From Fodinibacter sp963747405 (lineage in GTDB: Bacteria > Actinomycetota > Actinomycetes > Actinomycetales > Dermatophilaceae), in the NCBI GenBank assembly GCA_963747405.1, contig CAVVFG010000007.1, forward strand, positions 1 through 64,000: DNA of 64,000 nucleotides, written 5' to 3'. Each line of letters starts with the position of its first letter. The first letter of the stretch is position 1. A program made the translations under genes and the position numbers. The notes beneath the pieces are model-generated. The model was not told the DNA's origin, ran no database searches, and was given only the letters and a program-made list of their open reading frames with translations. Shown here one piece after another: positions 43,741 to 51,205 of this stretch.

Positions 43741-44265
43741 ATGGGACTGGCCGCCGACCTCGGCTACCGCATGGGCGACCCGACCTGGCTGCACCGCTCG
43801 GTGCGGGGGGTCGCCTCCACGTCGCTCGGTGCCAGGGCGCTCGCGCACAGCCTGCCGGGGATGGACCGGGCCGTCGGGTGGCTCAGCGGGGGACGCACCA
43901 CGGCGGTCGAGCTGCTCGCCGGGCTTCCCCTCCTCGGGCTGACGACGACCGGCCGGCGCAGTGGTCAGCCACGGTACGCGCCGCTGATCGCGATCCCCTT
44001 CCGCGACTCGCTCGCGGTGGTCGGGACCAACTTCGGCCAGCCCGGCACGCCGACGTGGGCGCTGAACCTGGAGGCGGACCCGCGGGCCACCGTGACGCAC
44101 CGTGGGGTGACGTTGGCCGTGGTGGCGCGCCCCGCCGACGAGCGCGAGCGGGCGGAGATCCTCGCCAGGGCGGGGGAGGTCTACCTCGGGTACCCGAAGT
44201 ACCTGCGGCGCATCACCGGCCGACGGGTGCGGGTGTTCGTGCTGGAGCGCCCGGGCACCTGCTGA
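43741..44265 (+). CDS. Deazaflavin (F420)-dependent nitroreductase-family protein
   Basis: 174-aa protein of the DDN/Rv3547 split beta-barrel group. The characteristic segment is LGLTTTGRRSGQPRYAPLIA, followed by LAVVGTNFGQPGTPTWALNL, ATVTHRGVTLAV and a C-terminal YPKYLRRITGRRVRVFVLE. Family members use F420H2 to reduce quinones or nitro compounds, often in redox protection. It follows a leaderless-type promoter. The DUF167 gene lies 35 nt downstream. Confidence 0.88.
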   Translation: MGLAADLGYRMGDPTWLHRSVRGVASTSLGARALAHSLPGMDRAVGWLSGGRTTAVELLAGLPLLGLTTTGRRSGQPRYAPLIAIPFRDSLAVVGTNFGQPGTPTWALNLEADPRATVTHRGVTLAVVARPADERERAEILARAGEVYLGYPKYLRRITGRRVRVFVLERPGTC

Positions 44266-44300
44266 ACGCGGGCCGGGGCTGTTGCTGGGACGATGAGCGC

Positions 44301-44579
44301 GTGCGAGTGACGGTGCGGGTGCGCCCAGGCGCCTCCAGGACGCGCGTGGGCGGCCGGTGGGGCGACCAGGAGGTGCTCGCGGTGTCCGTGGGTGCCCGAG
44401 CCGTCGACGGCGCCGCCACGGCCGCGGTGCGGGCCGCGGTGGCGGCGGCGTTCGGGGTACGGCCCCGCGACGTCACGCTGGTGGCGGGGGAGCGGGCCCG
44501 CACCAAGGTGCTCGACGTCGACGTCGTCGACGACGTGGCCGCTCGCGCCACCCTCGTCCGCCTGCTCACCGACGGCTGA
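44301..44579 (+). CDS. DUF167 family protein (YggU type)
   Basis: 92-aa conserved protein. RVRPGASRTRVGGRW and VSVGARAVDGAATAAVRAAV are the two halves of the DUF167 signature, followed by VTLVAGERARTKVLDVD. Function unknown in any organism as far as I know. The GTG start has GACGAT 6 nt upstream, a weaker form of the local leaderless pattern. A terminator follows the stop. Confidence 0.87.
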   Translation: MRVTVRVRPGASRTRVGGRWGDQEVLAVSVGARAVDGAATAAVRAAVAAAFGVRPRDVTLVAGERARTKVLDVDVVDDVAARATLVRLLTDG

Positions 44580-44607
44580 GCCGCCGCCGCGGACGGGGAG
44601 CATGGCC

Positions 44608-44642
44608 GCGGGCCGCGCACCCGAGACGGGTGCGCGGCCCGC
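44608..44642. terminator. Terminator hairpin between DUF167 and qcrB
   Basis: Perfect 15-bp inverted repeat (44608-44622 and 44628-44642) with loop GAGAC. It lies between convergent genes and probably ends both the DUF167 transcript and the long ctaE-qcrCAB transcript. Confidence 0.85.
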
Positions 44643-44663
44643 AGCGCGTGCTCGAGACGTGGC

Positions 44664-46451
44664 TCAGTGCCGGCCGGCTGGCTCCCCGGACTCGACCTCG
44701 GCGGCCGAGCTCTCGGCCGCGTCGGCCTCGATCGGCCGGGCGCCACCGGAGGCCGACGGCCCGATCGCCTCGTGCTCGGGACCGTGGTGCTGGGCAGCCG
44801 CGAACTCGGCGGGCGTGACCGGGTTGACCGCGTCGGCGAAGTAGAAGCGCGACCACCGGGCCCGGCGACGGTCCTTGCGGTGCGCCTTGCGCTCCACGCC
44901 GTTGTCGTCGACGGACGGCTCGATCTCGATCGGTGCCTTCGGCTCGTGCTGGACGAGGATCCACTGCTCGGGCGTGAGCTCGGGGCTGGTCTCGTGCCGC
45001 TCGAAGTACCTGCCGTCGGGCGTTCGGACGATCGTGCCGGTCTCGCGGCCGTGCAGCACGGTGTCGCGGTCACGGCGCTGCAGCGACAGGCAGATCCGCT
45101 TGGTCACCCAGAAGGCGATGGGCGGCAGCACGAAGAAGCCGATGCGGAAGAACCAGGTCAGGTCGTTGATCGACATGTTCAGCTTGATCGCCATGATGTC
45201 GTTGCCCGAGGCGAAGAGCAGCACGGAGTAGGCGGTGATGCCGGCCATGCCGATGCCGGTGCGCGTGGGCGCGTTGCGGGGACGCTCGAGCAGGTGGTGC
45301 TCCCGCGTGTCACCGGTGACCCAGCGCTCGACGAACGGGTAGGACCCGAGCACGACGTAGACCAGGGGCAGCAGCAGGAGGGCACCGGGGAAGATGTTCA
45401 TCGAGAGCGTGTAGCCGAACGCGCTGACCTCGAGCCAGCCCGGCAGCAGTCGCAACGCCCCGTCGGCGAAGCCCATGTACCAGTCCGGCTGCGCCCCGGC
45501 GGTCACGGCGGACGGGTCGTAGGGCCCGTAGGCCCAGATCGGGTTGATCTGCACGACGGCCGAGATGAGGGCGATGATGCCGAAGACGATGAAGAAGAAG
45601 CCGCCGGCCTTGGCGGCGTACACCGGCATGACGGGGAAACCGACGACGTTGTCGTTGGTGCGCCCGGGGCCGGGGAACTGGGTGTGCTTCTGCACGAAGA
45701 CCAGCCCGATATGCGCCGTGAAGAGCCCGATGAGCAGCGCCGGGATCAGCAGGATGTGGGCGCTGTACAGCCGCGGGATGATCATCTCGCCGGGGAACTC
45801 GCCGCCGAAGATGGCGAAGACGAGGTAGGAGCCGATGACCGGTGCGGTCTGCACGAAGCCGGCCATCGCCCGCAGTCCGGTGCCCGAGAGCAGGTCGTCG
45901 GGGAGGGAGTAGCCCGCGAAGCCCTCGATGATCGCCAGCAGCGCGAGCACGGAACCGATGACCCAGTTGAGCTCGCGGGGCTTGCGGAAGGCGCCGGTGA
46001 AGAACACCCGGAACATGTGGACCACGAGGGCCACGATGAACAGCAGGGCGGCCCAGTGGTGGATCTGGCGGATGATCAGGCCGCCCTTGATGTCGAAGGA
46101 GATGTTCAGCGTCGAGGCGTAGGCCTCGGACATGGTGACGCCACGCAGCGGCACGAACGACCCGTCGTAGACGAACTGCCCGGCGCTCGGGACGAACCAG
46201 AAGGTCAGGAACGCCCCGGTCAGCAGGCAGATGATCATCGAGTACATCGCGATCTCGCCGAGCATGAACGACCAGTGGTCGGGGAAGACCTTCTTCATCA
46301 GGTAGCCGACCGGCTTGGCTGCGCCGGTGCGGTCGTCGACCCAGCCGGCGAGGCCCCCGACGCGCCGGGCCGCGCCCGAGGGCGGTGCCGGCGCCGGGGT
46401 GTCGCCCTCGCGGAGTGCGTCCGCTGGACGTGCAGTGCTGTCGGTGCTCAT
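44664..46451 (-). CDS. qcrB: Cytochrome bc1 complex cytochrome b subunit
   Basis: Menaquinol-oxidising membrane subunit with two b hemes, 595 aa. Heme ligands lie in LIIRQIHHWAALLFIVALVV and HMFRVFFTGAFRKPRELNW. GFAGYSLPDDLLSGTGLRAM and QPDWYMGFADGALRLLP (the PEWY motif as PDWY) belong to the Q sites. The actinobacterial C-terminal extension of about 120 residues is present (RRDRDTVLHGRETG; EQWILVQHEPKAPIEIE). ATG 46451 overlaps the qcrA stop by 1 nt (TGATG), so translation is coupled. It is the last gene of ctaE-qcrC-qcrA-qcrB. Confidence 0.96.
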   Translation of the reverse strand: MSTDSTARPADALREGDTPAPAPPSGAARRVGGLAGWVDDRTGAAKPVGYLMKKVFPDHWSFMLGEIAMYSMIICLLTGAFLTFWFVPSAGQFVYDGSFVPLRGVTMSEAYASTLNISFDIKGGLIIRQIHHWAALLFIVALVVHMFRVFFTGAFRKPRELNWVIGSVLALLAIIEGFAGYSLPDDLLSGTGLRAMAGFVQTAPVIGSYLVFAIFGGEFPGEMIIPRLYSAHILLIPALLIGLFTAHIGLVFVQKHTQFPGPGRTNDNVVGFPVMPVYAAKAGGFFFIVFGIIALISAVVQINPIWAYGPYDPSAVTAGAQPDWYMGFADGALRLLPGWLEVSAFGYTLSMNIFPGALLLLPLVYVVLGSYPFVERWVTGDTREHHLLERPRNAPTRTGIGMAGITAYSVLLFASGNDIMAIKLNMSINDLTWFFRIGFFVLPPIAFWVTKRICLSLQRRDRDTVLHGRETGTIVRTPDGRYFERHETSPELTPEQWILVQHEPKAPIEIEPSVDDNGVERKAHRKDRRRARWSRFYFADAVNPVTPAEFAAAQHHGPEHEAIGPSASGGARPIEADAAESSAAEVESGEPAGRH

Positions 46452-47596
46452 CAGCCACGCTCCCAGAAGCTCGGGCCGACCGCTTCCTGGAACGGGGCGG
46501 CGGAGACGAGGTAGCCCTCGTCGTCGACGGTGATCTGCAATTGTGGCAGGGGACGCTTCGCCGGGCCGAAGATGACCTTCGCGTCCCGGGTCACGTCGAA
46601 GGTCGACTGGTGGCAGGGGCAGAGCAGGTGGTGCGTCTGCTGCTCGTAGAGACCGACCGGGCACCCGACGTGCGTGCAGATCTTCGAGTAGGCAACGATG
46701 CCGTTGTAGCCCCAGTCACGTTCCTTCTGTGACTGGATGAGGTCCTCGTCGAGGCGCATCAGGAGCACGGCCGCCTTGGCCTTCTCCTCGAGCAGGTGCG
46801 TGGCGCCGCCGTTGCCGGTGACCGGGTCGGGCAGCAGGCCCTCGGGCATGATGTGGAACACCGAGCCGATGGTGACGTCCTCGGCCTTGACCGGGGTGTT
46901 CTCGGGGTCGCGCATCAGACGCAGTGGTGTGAAGGTGGGGTCGTCGCCGGGGCCGCTGGGGCCGCCGTTCCACCAAGTCTGCGACAGGCTGTTCTGCGGC
47001 ATCGGGCCGAGCGAGCCGGCGACCTGCAGCACCAACGGCACCGCGAACAGCCCGAGCGCCCCACCGAGGGTGTACTTGATCATCGGCCGGCGGGTGATCT
47101 GTGAGCTGGCCCCGCCCTCCTTGAGCACCTCGACGACCCGCTCGCGGGACTCGTCGCTGGCCCGCATCGGGTGCCGCTCCTCGACGACCTCCTCGTCGGG
47201 CATGAGGGTCTTGGCCCAGTGCACGGCGCCGAAGCCGATGCCGAGCAGCCCGAGTGCCATGGTCACGCCGAGTGCGAAGTTGGAGGCGCTGGTCTCGCCG
47301 ATGCCGGGCACGAAGATCGTGGTCTCGAGGCTGATCGCGAAGTAGCAGATGATGAAGGCGAGCGTGCCCAGGATCGAGATGCCGAAGAGCGTGGCGACCT
47401 GCTTCTCGGCGCGACGGGCGGCGCCCTCGTCGAGGTCGGCCATTCGTGCGACGTGCGCGGGTAGGCCCGGGTTGGTGAACCGCTCGGGCAGGCCGCCGTC
47501 CCCGACGACGTGACCCTCGTCGAGCCGGACGGCGGTGCCGTGCTCGGAGGTGGAGGCCACCTCGCTGCCGGGGTGGGTGGGGGCCTGGTCGTTCAT
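46451..47596 (-). CDS. qcrA: Cytochrome bc1 complex Rieske iron-sulfur subunit
   Basis: 381-aa actinobacterial Rieske protein with three predicted TM helices: LFGISILGTLAFIICYFAI, FALGVTMALGLLGIGFGAV and MIKYTLGGALGLFAVPLVL. The [2Fe-2S] ligands are in SKICTHVGCPVGLYE and LLCPCHQSTFDV. It passes electrons from menaquinol at QcrB to the cytochrome c subunit QcrC. A long hydrophilic N-terminus of about 65 residues is typical of the group. It lies 49 nt after qcrC. Confidence 0.96.
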   Translation of the reverse strand: MNDQAPTHPGSEVASTSEHGTAVRLDEGHVVGDGGLPERFTNPGLPAHVARMADLDEGAARRAEKQVATLFGISILGTLAFIICYFAISLETTIFVPGIGETSASNFALGVTMALGLLGIGFGAVHWAKTLMPDEEVVEERHPMRASDESRERVVEVLKEGGASSQITRRPMIKYTLGGALGLFAVPLVLQVAGSLGPMPQNSLSQTWWNGGPSGPGDDPTFTPLRLMRDPENTPVKAEDVTIGSVFHIMPEGLLPDPVTGNGGATHLLEEKAKAAVLLMRLDEDLIQSQKERDWGYNGIVAYSKICTHVGCPVGLYEQQTHHLLCPCHQSTFDVTRDAKVIFGPAKRPLPQLQITVDDEGYLVSAAPFQEAVGPSFWERG

Positions 47597-47645
47597 CGGG
47601 TACCGATCTTCTCGTCGAGGTGCGGGCGGGGAGGTGAGGTGAGGG

Positions 47646-48455
47646 CTAGGCCGACTTGGAGCCGAGCCAGACGGCGCAGCCCACGAGGATGCCGAGGCCG
47701 AAGACCCAGGCGAACAGTCCTTCGGTGACCGGGCCCAGGGAGCCGAGCGTCATGCCACCGGGGCTCTCCTGCTCGTCGATGGTGGTGAGGAAGGCGATGA
47801 TGTCGCGCTTGCTCTCGGGCGTGAGGTTGGCGTCGCTGAACACCGGCATGCTCTGCGGCCCGGTGAGCATGGCCTGGTAAATGTGCCGGCCCGAGACGTC
47901 ACCGATGGCCGGGGCGTACTTGCCCCGGGTCAGGGCGCCGCCCGAGCCGGCGAAGTTGTGGCACATGGCGCAGTTGACGCGGAACAGGTCGCCGCCCTTG
48001 GCCGGGTCGCCCTTGGTGGGGTCGACGGCCTCCTCCGACGGCACGGCCGGGCCGGGGGCGAGCGAGGCGATGTAGGCGGCCATCGAGTCGATCTGCGCCT
48101 GGGTGAACTGGACCTCCTTGTTGGGGGCCTGCACCATCGGCCCGGACAACGGCATCCGGCCGGTGCCGACCTGGAAGTCGACCGCCGCGGCCCCGACGCC
48201 CGCCAGCGCGGGGCCGGCGATCTTGTCGCCGTTGCCGGTGGCCCGGCCCTCGGCGTTCTGGCCGTGGCAGGACGCGCAGTTGGCCAGGAAGAGCTGGCGG
48301 CCCTCCTCGATGGACTGGGCGGGCAGGGCCCTGGTCGTGGCGTCGGCCTCCTTGGGCGCGACCACCGCGTAGACGGCGCCGGTGAGGAACAGGCCGAGCA
48401 TCAGCAGGACGGCGATCGCCGCCGGGTGCCGGCGGCGGGCTGCCAGTGAGTTCAC
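47646..48455 (-). CDS. qcrC: Cytochrome bc1 complex diheme cytochrome c subunit
   Basis: 269-aa membrane-bound cytochrome c with two CxxCH heme sites, NCASCHGQNAEG and NCAMCHNFAGSG, and Met ligand candidates in RMPLSGPM and SMPVFSDA. An N-terminal signal anchor (AIAVLLMLGLFLTGAVYAVV) and a C-terminal TM helix (GLFAWVFGLGILVGCAVWLG) hold it outside the membrane. The diheme form lets actinobacteria pass electrons straight to the aa3 oxidase without soluble cytochrome c. It lies 55 nt after ctaE. Confidence 0.96.
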   Translation of the reverse strand: MNSLAARRRHPAAIAVLLMLGLFLTGAVYAVVAPKEADATTRALPAQSIEEGRQLFLANCASCHGQNAEGRATGNGDKIAGPALAGVGAAAVDFQVGTGRMPLSGPMVQAPNKEVQFTQAQIDSMAAYIASLAPGPAVPSEEAVDPTKGDPAKGGDLFRVNCAMCHNFAGSGGALTRGKYAPAIGDVSGRHIYQAMLTGPQSMPVFSDANLTPESKRDIIAFLTTIDEQESPGGMTLGSLGPVTEGLFAWVFGLGILVGCAVWLGSKSA

Positions 48456-48510
48456 GGTGCGTTCCTGTCGTCTGGTGCGGTTCGGGGGTCGGGTCCGGTT
48501 GCGGCTGGGG

Positions 48511-49179
48511 TCACTTGAGCACGTAGATCATGATGAACAGGGCGATCCACACGACGTCGACGAAGTGCCAGTAGTAGGAGGTGACGACCGCGCCGGTGGC
48601 CTGCGCGTGGGAGTAGTGGCGGGTGGTGAAGGTGCGCCCGATGATGAGCAGGAACGCGATGAGCCCACCGGTGACGTGCATGCCGTGGAAGCCGGTGGCG
48701 AGGTAGAACACCGAGCCGTAGGCGTCGGACGACAGGCTCACGCCCTCCTGGATGAGGTGGGCGTACTCGAAGACCTGGCCGGCGATGAACGTGGCGCCGA
48801 AGATGTAGGTGACGACGTACCACTCACGCATCCCCCAGGCGGCCACCTTGTGCAGCGGGGTGCCGGCGGGCCGGGCGGCGATGCCCTTCTCGGCCTGCAG
48901 CACGCCGAGCTGGCACCACACCGACGACACGACCAGGACGATGGTGTTGGCGAGCGCGAACGGCACGTTGAGCATGACGGTGCGCTCTTCCCAGAGCTGG
49001 CTCTCGTGCCCGCGGATGGTGAAGTAGAACGCGAAGAGCGCCGCGAAGAACATCAGCTCGCTCGACAGCCACACCATGGTGCCGACGGCCACCATGTTGG
49101 GGCGCGTCGCGGGCCCCTGGCCCGGGATCGATGGGACGGGCCCGGTGGGCCGGGCCTGGGGTGCTGTCTGAGTCGCCAC
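48511..49179 (-). CDS. ctaE: Cytochrome c oxidase subunit III
   Basis: 222-aa subunit with five predicted TM helices. NMVAVGTMVWLSSELMFFAA, GQVFEYAHLIQEGVSLSSDA, YGSVFYLATGFHGMHVTGGL and SYYWHFVDVVWIALFIMIY are diagnostic. It heads the ctaE-qcrC-qcrA-qcrB operon. GTG 49179 was chosen because CATAAT (plus 49187-49192) ends 7 nt upstream and overlaps the alternative ATG at 49188, which would add three residues. It works with CtaC, CtaD and CtaF encoded about 7 kb away on the other strand. Confidence 0.94.
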   Translation of the reverse strand: MATQTAPQARPTGPVPSIPGQGPATRPNMVAVGTMVWLSSELMFFAALFAFYFTIRGHESQLWEERTVMLNVPFALANTIVLVVSSVWCQLGVLQAEKGIAARPAGTPLHKVAAWGMREWYVVTYIFGATFIAGQVFEYAHLIQEGVSLSSDAYGSVFYLATGFHGMHVTGGLIAFLLIIGRTFTTRHYSHAQATGAVVTSYYWHFVDVVWIALFIMIYVLK

Positions 49180-49261
49180 GAACGACATTATGGCCGGAAC
49201 TGGCGACAGGTGCTGCGGTGACCCCCCGAAAGGCTCGACAAGTTGCGCGAGGGGCCACCGG

Positions 49262-49267
49262 TACGAT
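49262..49267 (+). promoter_or_regulatory. -10 hexamer for the receiver-trpD pair
   Basis: TACGAT with 6 nt to the ATG at 49274, suggesting a leaderless transcript covering the receiver-domain gene and trpD. Confidence 0.45.
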
Positions 49268-49273
49268 GCCCGC

Positions 49274-49723
49274 ATGACCTCTTCGCACGCCGCCGGCACC
49301 CCGGCGCAGGCCTCGAGCACCGACGCCGTCCACCGGGTCGCAGTGCTGCTCTACAGCGACGACATCACCACCCGTGACGCGGTGCGGGCGGCCGCCGGTC
49401 GGCGCCCCGCGCGCGACGTCGAGATCGTGTCGTGGCACGAGTGCGCGACTCCCGAGGCGGTCATCGAGGCGATGGACGCCGGCGGCTTCGACGTCGTCGT
49501 GCTCGACGGCGAGGCGAGCCCGGCCGGTGGCCTGGGGCTGTGCCGCCAGCTGAAGAACGAGATCTTCCGGTGCCCGCCGGTCCTGGTGCTCACCGGCCGC
49601 CCCCAGGACGGCTGGCTGGCCGGCTGGTCGCTGGCCGACGACGCCGTGTCGCACCCGCTCGACCCGATCGCGGTCGCGGAGGCCATCTCGGGCCTGGCCC
49701 GCCGCCAGGTCGCGGTCGGCTGA
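49274..49723 (+). CDS. Receiver-domain-only protein (degenerate response regulator)
   Basis: 149-aa protein with a CheY-like fold and no DNA-binding output domain. VAVLLYSDDITTRDAV supplies the acidic pair, GFDVVVLDGEASPAGGLGLC the phospho-acceptor Asp at about residue 78, and PPVLVLTGRPQ the conserved Thr. The conserved Lys of the KP motif is replaced in DDAVSHPLDPIAV. Phosphorylation is therefore uncertain. It lies immediately before trpD (2 nt gap) and divergent from ctaE. Its output partner is unknown. Confidence 0.82.
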   Translation: MTSSHAAGTPAQASSTDAVHRVAVLLYSDDITTRDAVRAAAGRRPARDVEIVSWHECATPEAVIEAMDAGGFDVVVLDGEASPAGGLGLCRQLKNEIFRCPPVLVLTGRPQDGWLAGWSLADDAVSHPLDPIAVAEAISGLARRQVAVG

Positions 49724-49725
49724 GC

Positions 49726-50799
49726 GTGTCCACACCGACCCCGGCCGGGACCACCTGGCCGGACCTCCTCGCCGCCCTCCTGCGCCGCGAGGACCTCACC
49801 ACCGAGCAGGCCGGCTGGGCGATGGACCAGGTGATGGCCGGCGAGGCCTCGCCGGTGCAGCTCGCCGGGTTCCTTGTGGCCCTGCGGGCCAAGGGCGAGT
49901 CGGTCGAGGAGCTGCGCGGGCTGGCCGACGCCATGCTCGAGCACGCGAACCGCATCGAGGTGCCGGGCCCCACGATCGACGTCGTCGGCACCGGCGGCGA
50001 CCGCATGCACTCGGTGAACATCTCGACGATGACCTCGGTCGTCGTCGCCTCCACCGGGCTGCGGGTGGTCAAGCACGGCAACCGGGCGGCGTCGTCCTCC
50101 TCCGGGTCGGCCGACGTCCTCGAGGAGCTGGGCGTCGACCTGACGCTCGCCCCCGAGGAGGTGGCCGAGGTCGCCCATCGGGCCGGCATCACGTTCTGCT
50201 TCGCCGCGGCGTTCCACCCGTCGATGCGCCACGCGGCGGCCGCCCGGTCGGGTCTCGGCGTGGGCACCGTCTTCAATGCGCTCGGCCCGCTCACCAACCC
50301 GGGGCAGCCGACCTACGCCGCCGTCGGGGTGGCCGACGCGCGCATCGCCCCGCTCATCGCCGGGGTCTTCGCGGGCCGCGGCCGCCCGGCATCCGTGTTT
50401 CGTGGCGACGACGGCCTCGACGAGCTCACCCTCGCGACGACGTCGACGGTCTGGTGGGTGCGCGACGGCGCCGTGACCGAGCTCGTGCTCGACCCCACCG
50501 ACGTCGGGCTGGAGCACTCTCCGGTCGAGAGCCTGCGCGGCGGCGACGCGGCCCACAACGCCCAGGTGGCGCGCGACCTGCTGGCCGGGACGGCGGGCCC
50601 GGTGCGCGACGCCGTGCTGCTCAACGCCGGCATCGCGCTGGCCACGGCATCCGGGCTGGATGAGCCGGCCGTGTCGCGGGTGGCGCTGACGACCGCCGTG
50701 CGCCAGGGGATGGACCGCGCCGAGGCCGCCATCGACTCCGGCGACGCGCAGGCCCTGATGGAGCGCTGGGTGGAGACGACCCGGGCCTACGCGCGGTGA
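49726..50799 (+). CDS. trpD: Anthranilate phosphoribosyltransferase
   Basis: Transfers phosphoribosyl from PRPP to anthranilate, the second step of tryptophan synthesis. The protein has 357 aa. The glycine-rich PRPP site is DVVGTGGDRMHSVNISTM, followed by VVKHGNRAASSSSGSADVLE, FCFAAAFHPSMRHAAAARSG, TVFNALGPLTNPG and VFRGDDGLDELTL. No other trp genes adjoin, as usual in actinobacteria. GTG 49726 follows the receiver-gene stop by 2 nt, so translation is probably coupled. Confidence 0.95.
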   Translation: MSTPTPAGTTWPDLLAALLRREDLTTEQAGWAMDQVMAGEASPVQLAGFLVALRAKGESVEELRGLADAMLEHANRIEVPGPTIDVVGTGGDRMHSVNISTMTSVVVASTGLRVVKHGNRAASSSSGSADVLEELGVDLTLAPEEVAEVAHRAGITFCFAAAFHPSMRHAAAARSGLGVGTVFNALGPLTNPGQPTYAAVGVADARIAPLIAGVFAGRGRPASVFRGDDGLDELTLATTSTVWWVRDGAVTELVLDPTDVGLEHSPVESLRGGDAAHNAQVARDLLAGTAGPVRDAVLLNAGIALATASGLDEPAVSRVALTTAVRQGMDRAEAAIDSGDAQALMERWVETTRAYAR

Positions 50800-50805
50800 G
50801 GCTGC

Positions 50806-51087
50806 TCAGCCCTCGAGGCCGAGGCTGAAGGCCGCCTCGAGGTCGTGCGAGGAGTACGTGCGGAACGCGATGTGCGTGTTGGTGCCCGTGACACCGGTGA
50901 CCTTGTTGAGCCGGTCGGCGATGACGTCAGCGAGGTCCTCGTGGTGGCGCACCCGCACCATCGCCACGAGGTCGGCGTCGCCGGCGACCGAGTAGACCTC
51001 GGTGACGCCGTCGAGGTCGGCGATCTGCTGCGCCACCTCGGGGATGCGGTCGACGTCGGCGGTGATGAGGACGATGGCGGTGATCAC
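50806..51087 (-). CDS. Lrp/AsnC ligand-binding (RAM) domain protein
   Basis: 93-aa stand-alone effector-binding domain. AIVLITADVDRIPEVAQQIA, GVTEVYSVAGDADLVAMVRV and TNTHIAFRTYSS show the alpha/beta sandwich of AsnC/Lrp proteins, with no helix-turn-helix. Such proteins may sense amino acids and modulate other regulators, but no partner is known here. GTG 51087 has TAGTCT (plus 51094-51099) 6 nt upstream. It converges with trpD with a gap of 6 nt. Confidence 0.88.
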   Translation of the reverse strand: MITAIVLITADVDRIPEVAQQIADLDGVTEVYSVAGDADLVAMVRVRHHEDLADVIADRLNKVTGVTGTNTHIAFRTYSSHDLEAAFSLGLEG

Positions 51088-51205
51088 CGGCCCAGACTAG
51101 CCGTGGGGTGCGGTGGGTCCGGTGCCGAGCCGGGTGGTCGAGGGCCCGGTGGCAGGCGCCGGATGCCGTGACGTCGCCTCGGTGGCCGGGTGGCGGGCCG
51201 TGCCC

